Of a stretch of 14,645 nt of DNA, positions 13,262-14,645 are shown piece by piece. Where the stretch lies: the NCBI GenBank assembly GCA_910586405.1, contig CAJUII010000049.1, positions 5,805-20,449 of the forward strand, in the 5' to 3' direction. Made by a program: the position numbers and the translations under genes. This stretch comes from an uncultured Lachnospiraceae bacterium. GTDB taxonomy: Bacteria; Bacillota; Clostridia; Lachnospirales; Lachnospiraceae. Within the stretch, counting starts at the first letter, position 1. Each line of letters begins with the position of its first letter. The notes below the pieces were generated by a model. The model saw only the letters and a program-made list of their open reading frames with translations. It did not search any database and had not been told where the DNA came from.

Positions 13262-14514
13262 GCTCTGTGGCCTCCAATCTGTTTATTGCGGGTGATGGTC
13301 ATGGCGTTGTTCTCAAGATTCATTCCTTTTAAAATCGCATTTTTTCCGTATTTTTGTTTGATTTCCAGAACAGCTTTCTGTAGTCTGCGGCTTCGCTCAA
13401 GCTCTTCAAAACGGACATACAGGCTGCATTGGCAGCAGGTCTCAGGGCGGACATCATTGCATGTGATGGTCACTTTCCGAATGGAGAGCAGGGGATTGAC
13501 AATCCTTTGGTACAGGGCAGTGACGGCTGGAATGATGACAAAGTCGGCACTGGTTTCAAGGTCGAGCGTCGTCGTGCCATGCGCGTATTCCACGACATGA
13601 AAACCGGAGTAGCCGATATGCAGTGTGATGGATTTGGTGACAAGGTTTTGGCTCACAAGGTCGAGACACAATAGGTCTGACATTTCTTTCACAATCAGTT
13701 CCCCATCTTTGAAAGAATAATCTTTCATCAGAACTTGTCCGCTGGAAAGGCTCTGGCTGGCAGGACGGTATGCTTTGATTTCGGCAATTGTCACAGGTTC
13801 GCGCCCCCAAGCGTGGTCGATTAAAAGCTCTGCGTCGATGCCAAAAATGTGATATAGGAAATCTTCGTCGGCTTTGGCGAGCTCACGCATCGTAAAAATG
13901 CCATAAGAGGCAAGTTTTTTGGCAGTGCCAGCGCCGATGCGCCAGAAATCGGTGAGTGGTTTGTGTGTCCAGAGCTTGCGGATATAGGTCTGCTCGTCCA
14001 GCACACCAACGCTGTCCAGCGAAGGCTTGGCGGTAATGTCCAGTGCGATCTTGGCAAGGTACAGATTGGTTCCAACTCCACAGGCGGCACGGATACCAGT
14101 CTGGTCATAAATCTCCTGCATGATTCGTAAGCCAAGCTCTCTTGCGGATACGCGGTACAGGCTCAGGTAGGGCGTCACGTCCATAAACACCTCATCGACA
14201 GAGTAGACATGGATATCCTCCTTGGCGACATAGTGCAGGTAGATGCCATAGATTTCTGCGGAGTAGTCGATATATTTCTGCATTCTGGGCGGGGCGGTGA
14301 TGTATTGGATTGTATGGGGGATTTCACCGAGCCTGCAGCGGTTCTTGACTCCGAGCTTCTTCATCGCGGGCGTGATGGCAAGACAGAGGGTGTTGACAGA
14401 CCGTTCAGGGTCCGCGACCACCAAGTTCGTCGTCATGGCGTCCAGACCGCGCTCGGCGCATTCCACAGAGGCGTAGAAGGATTTTAAGTCGATACAGAGA
14501 TACGTTTTTTCCAT
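13258..14514 (-). CDS. Y-family DNA polymerase (UvrX/UmuC/DinB-like)
   Basis: 418 residues. CIDLKSFYASVE (7-18) carries the first metal-binding Asp9 and the steric-gate aromatic pair Phe13/Tyr14. VYSVDEVFMDV (103-113) supplies Asp107/Glu108, completing the catalytic triad of translesion polymerases. A helix-hairpin-helix thumb segment (FWRIGAGTAKKLASYGIFTM) precedes the little-finger domain. QCSLY (about 362-366) resembles the beta-clamp-binding QLSLF motif. The end (KYGKNAILKGMNL, then RNKQIGGHRA) is typical of the UvrX/YqjW-like Gram-positive group. It copies damaged DNA with low fidelity, usually under SOS control. The start ATG 14514 has AAAGGAGG 5-6 nt upstream. No Bacillus-type LexA box (CGAAC...GTTCG) is visible in the 131 upstream bases. 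Instead there is a 16-bp tandem repeat array. Confidence 0.94.
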   Translation of the reverse strand: MEKTYLCIDLKSFYASVECAERGLDAMTTNLVVADPERSVNTLCLAITPAMKKLGVKNRCRLGEIPHTIQYITAPPRMQKYIDYSAEIYGIYLHYVAKEDIHVYSVDEVFMDVTPYLSLYRVSARELGLRIMQEIYDQTGIRAACGVGTNLYLAKIALDITAKPSLDSVGVLDEQTYIRKLWTHKPLTDFWRIGAGTAKKLASYGIFTMRELAKADEDFLYHIFGIDAELLIDHAWGREPVTIAEIKAYRPASQSLSSGQVLMKDYSFKDGELIVKEMSDLLCLDLVSQNLVTKSITLHIGYSGFHVVEYAHGTTTLDLETSADFVIIPAVTALYQRIVNPLLSIRKVTITCNDVRPETCCQCSLYVRFEELERSRRLQKAVLEIKQKYGKNAILKGMNLENNAMTITRNKQIGGHRA

Positions 14515-14545
14515 AGCGCCTCCTTTCTGCCCAAACCGTATTTCC

Positions 14546-14625
14546 ATTAAAAAGTATTTTCTATAAAAAGTATCTTCTATAAAAAGTATCTTCTATAAAA
14601 AGTATCTTCTATAAAAAGTATCTCA
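14546..14625. repeat. 16-bp tandem repeat array upstream of the Y-family polymerase gene
   Basis: Five consecutive 16-bp units. The three central ones (14562-14577, 14578-14593, 14594-14609) are identical (tataaaaagtatcttc). The first (14546-14561) and last (14610-14625) differ at two positions each. The array ends 32 nt upstream of the polymerase ATG, so it lies in the leader or promoter. On the minus strand each unit contains a TATAGA- and a GATACT-like hexamer, but I could not place a clean -35/-10 pair. Confidence 0.92.
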
Positions 14626-14645
14626 AATATAGTATGTCCCGTTTT

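Noticed and set aside
14546..14625. CRISPR array
   Set aside because: The repeats are directly contiguous 16-bp units with no unique spacers.
14515..14645. LexA/SOS box controlling the Y-family polymerase
   Set aside because: No CGAAC...GTTCG-like dyad is visible in the available upstream sequence. The site could lie beyond the window, or this organism may use another LexA motif.

Overview
The window looks like chromosomal DNA of an anaerobic Firmicute, most likely a gut Lachnospiraceae-type clostridium. The evidence is strong AGGAGG-type ribosome binding sites, a class I two-subunit iron-sulfur fumarase, a Geobacillus-type short glucose-6-phosphate isomerase, a YolD plus Y-family polymerase pair, and a BspA-like surface protein. 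The species assignment is inference. No tRNA, rRNA, CRISPR array, transposase or phage structural gene was seen.

Left part (1-2404, accessory): on the minus strand, a cytosolic leucine-rich-repeat protein is followed 19 nt later by the N-terminus of an ADP-ribosylglycohydrolase that runs off the window. Divergent from them is a BrnT/BrnA toxin-antitoxin locus. Its toxin gene is reduced to 18 codons, while the antitoxin is intact behind a good sigma-A promoter.

Middle part (2405-9966, mostly housekeeping): an unrecognised three-helix membrane protein and pgi lie on the plus strand. They end at a terminator facing a minus-strand operon of two flavodoxin-fold proteins and a secreted GH10-like glycosidase. 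A GNAT acetyltransferase gene (+) converges on a minus-strand ybaK-fumA-fumB cluster, which codes for an aminoacyl-tRNA editing deacylase and both subunits of fumarate hydratase.

Right part (9967-14645): a 12-bp-arm perfect palindrome sits in the ybaK leader. Next to it on the plus strand is a compact unassigned structured-RNA candidate that ends in an intrinsic terminator. After about 300 nt holding two dyads and a fully consensus promoter comes a gene for a 762-residue secreted mosaic protein, visibly richer in A/T than its neighbours. A bidirectional terminator separates it from a translationally coupled Y-family DNA polymerase/YolD operon on the minus strand. A 16-bp tandem repeat array lies immediately upstream of the polymerase.

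The most interesting items are the decayed brnT with retained brnA, the LRR/ADP-ribosylglycohydrolase pair, the structured RNA, and the tandem repeat in front of an error-prone polymerase gene. None can be called a new system from sequence alone.
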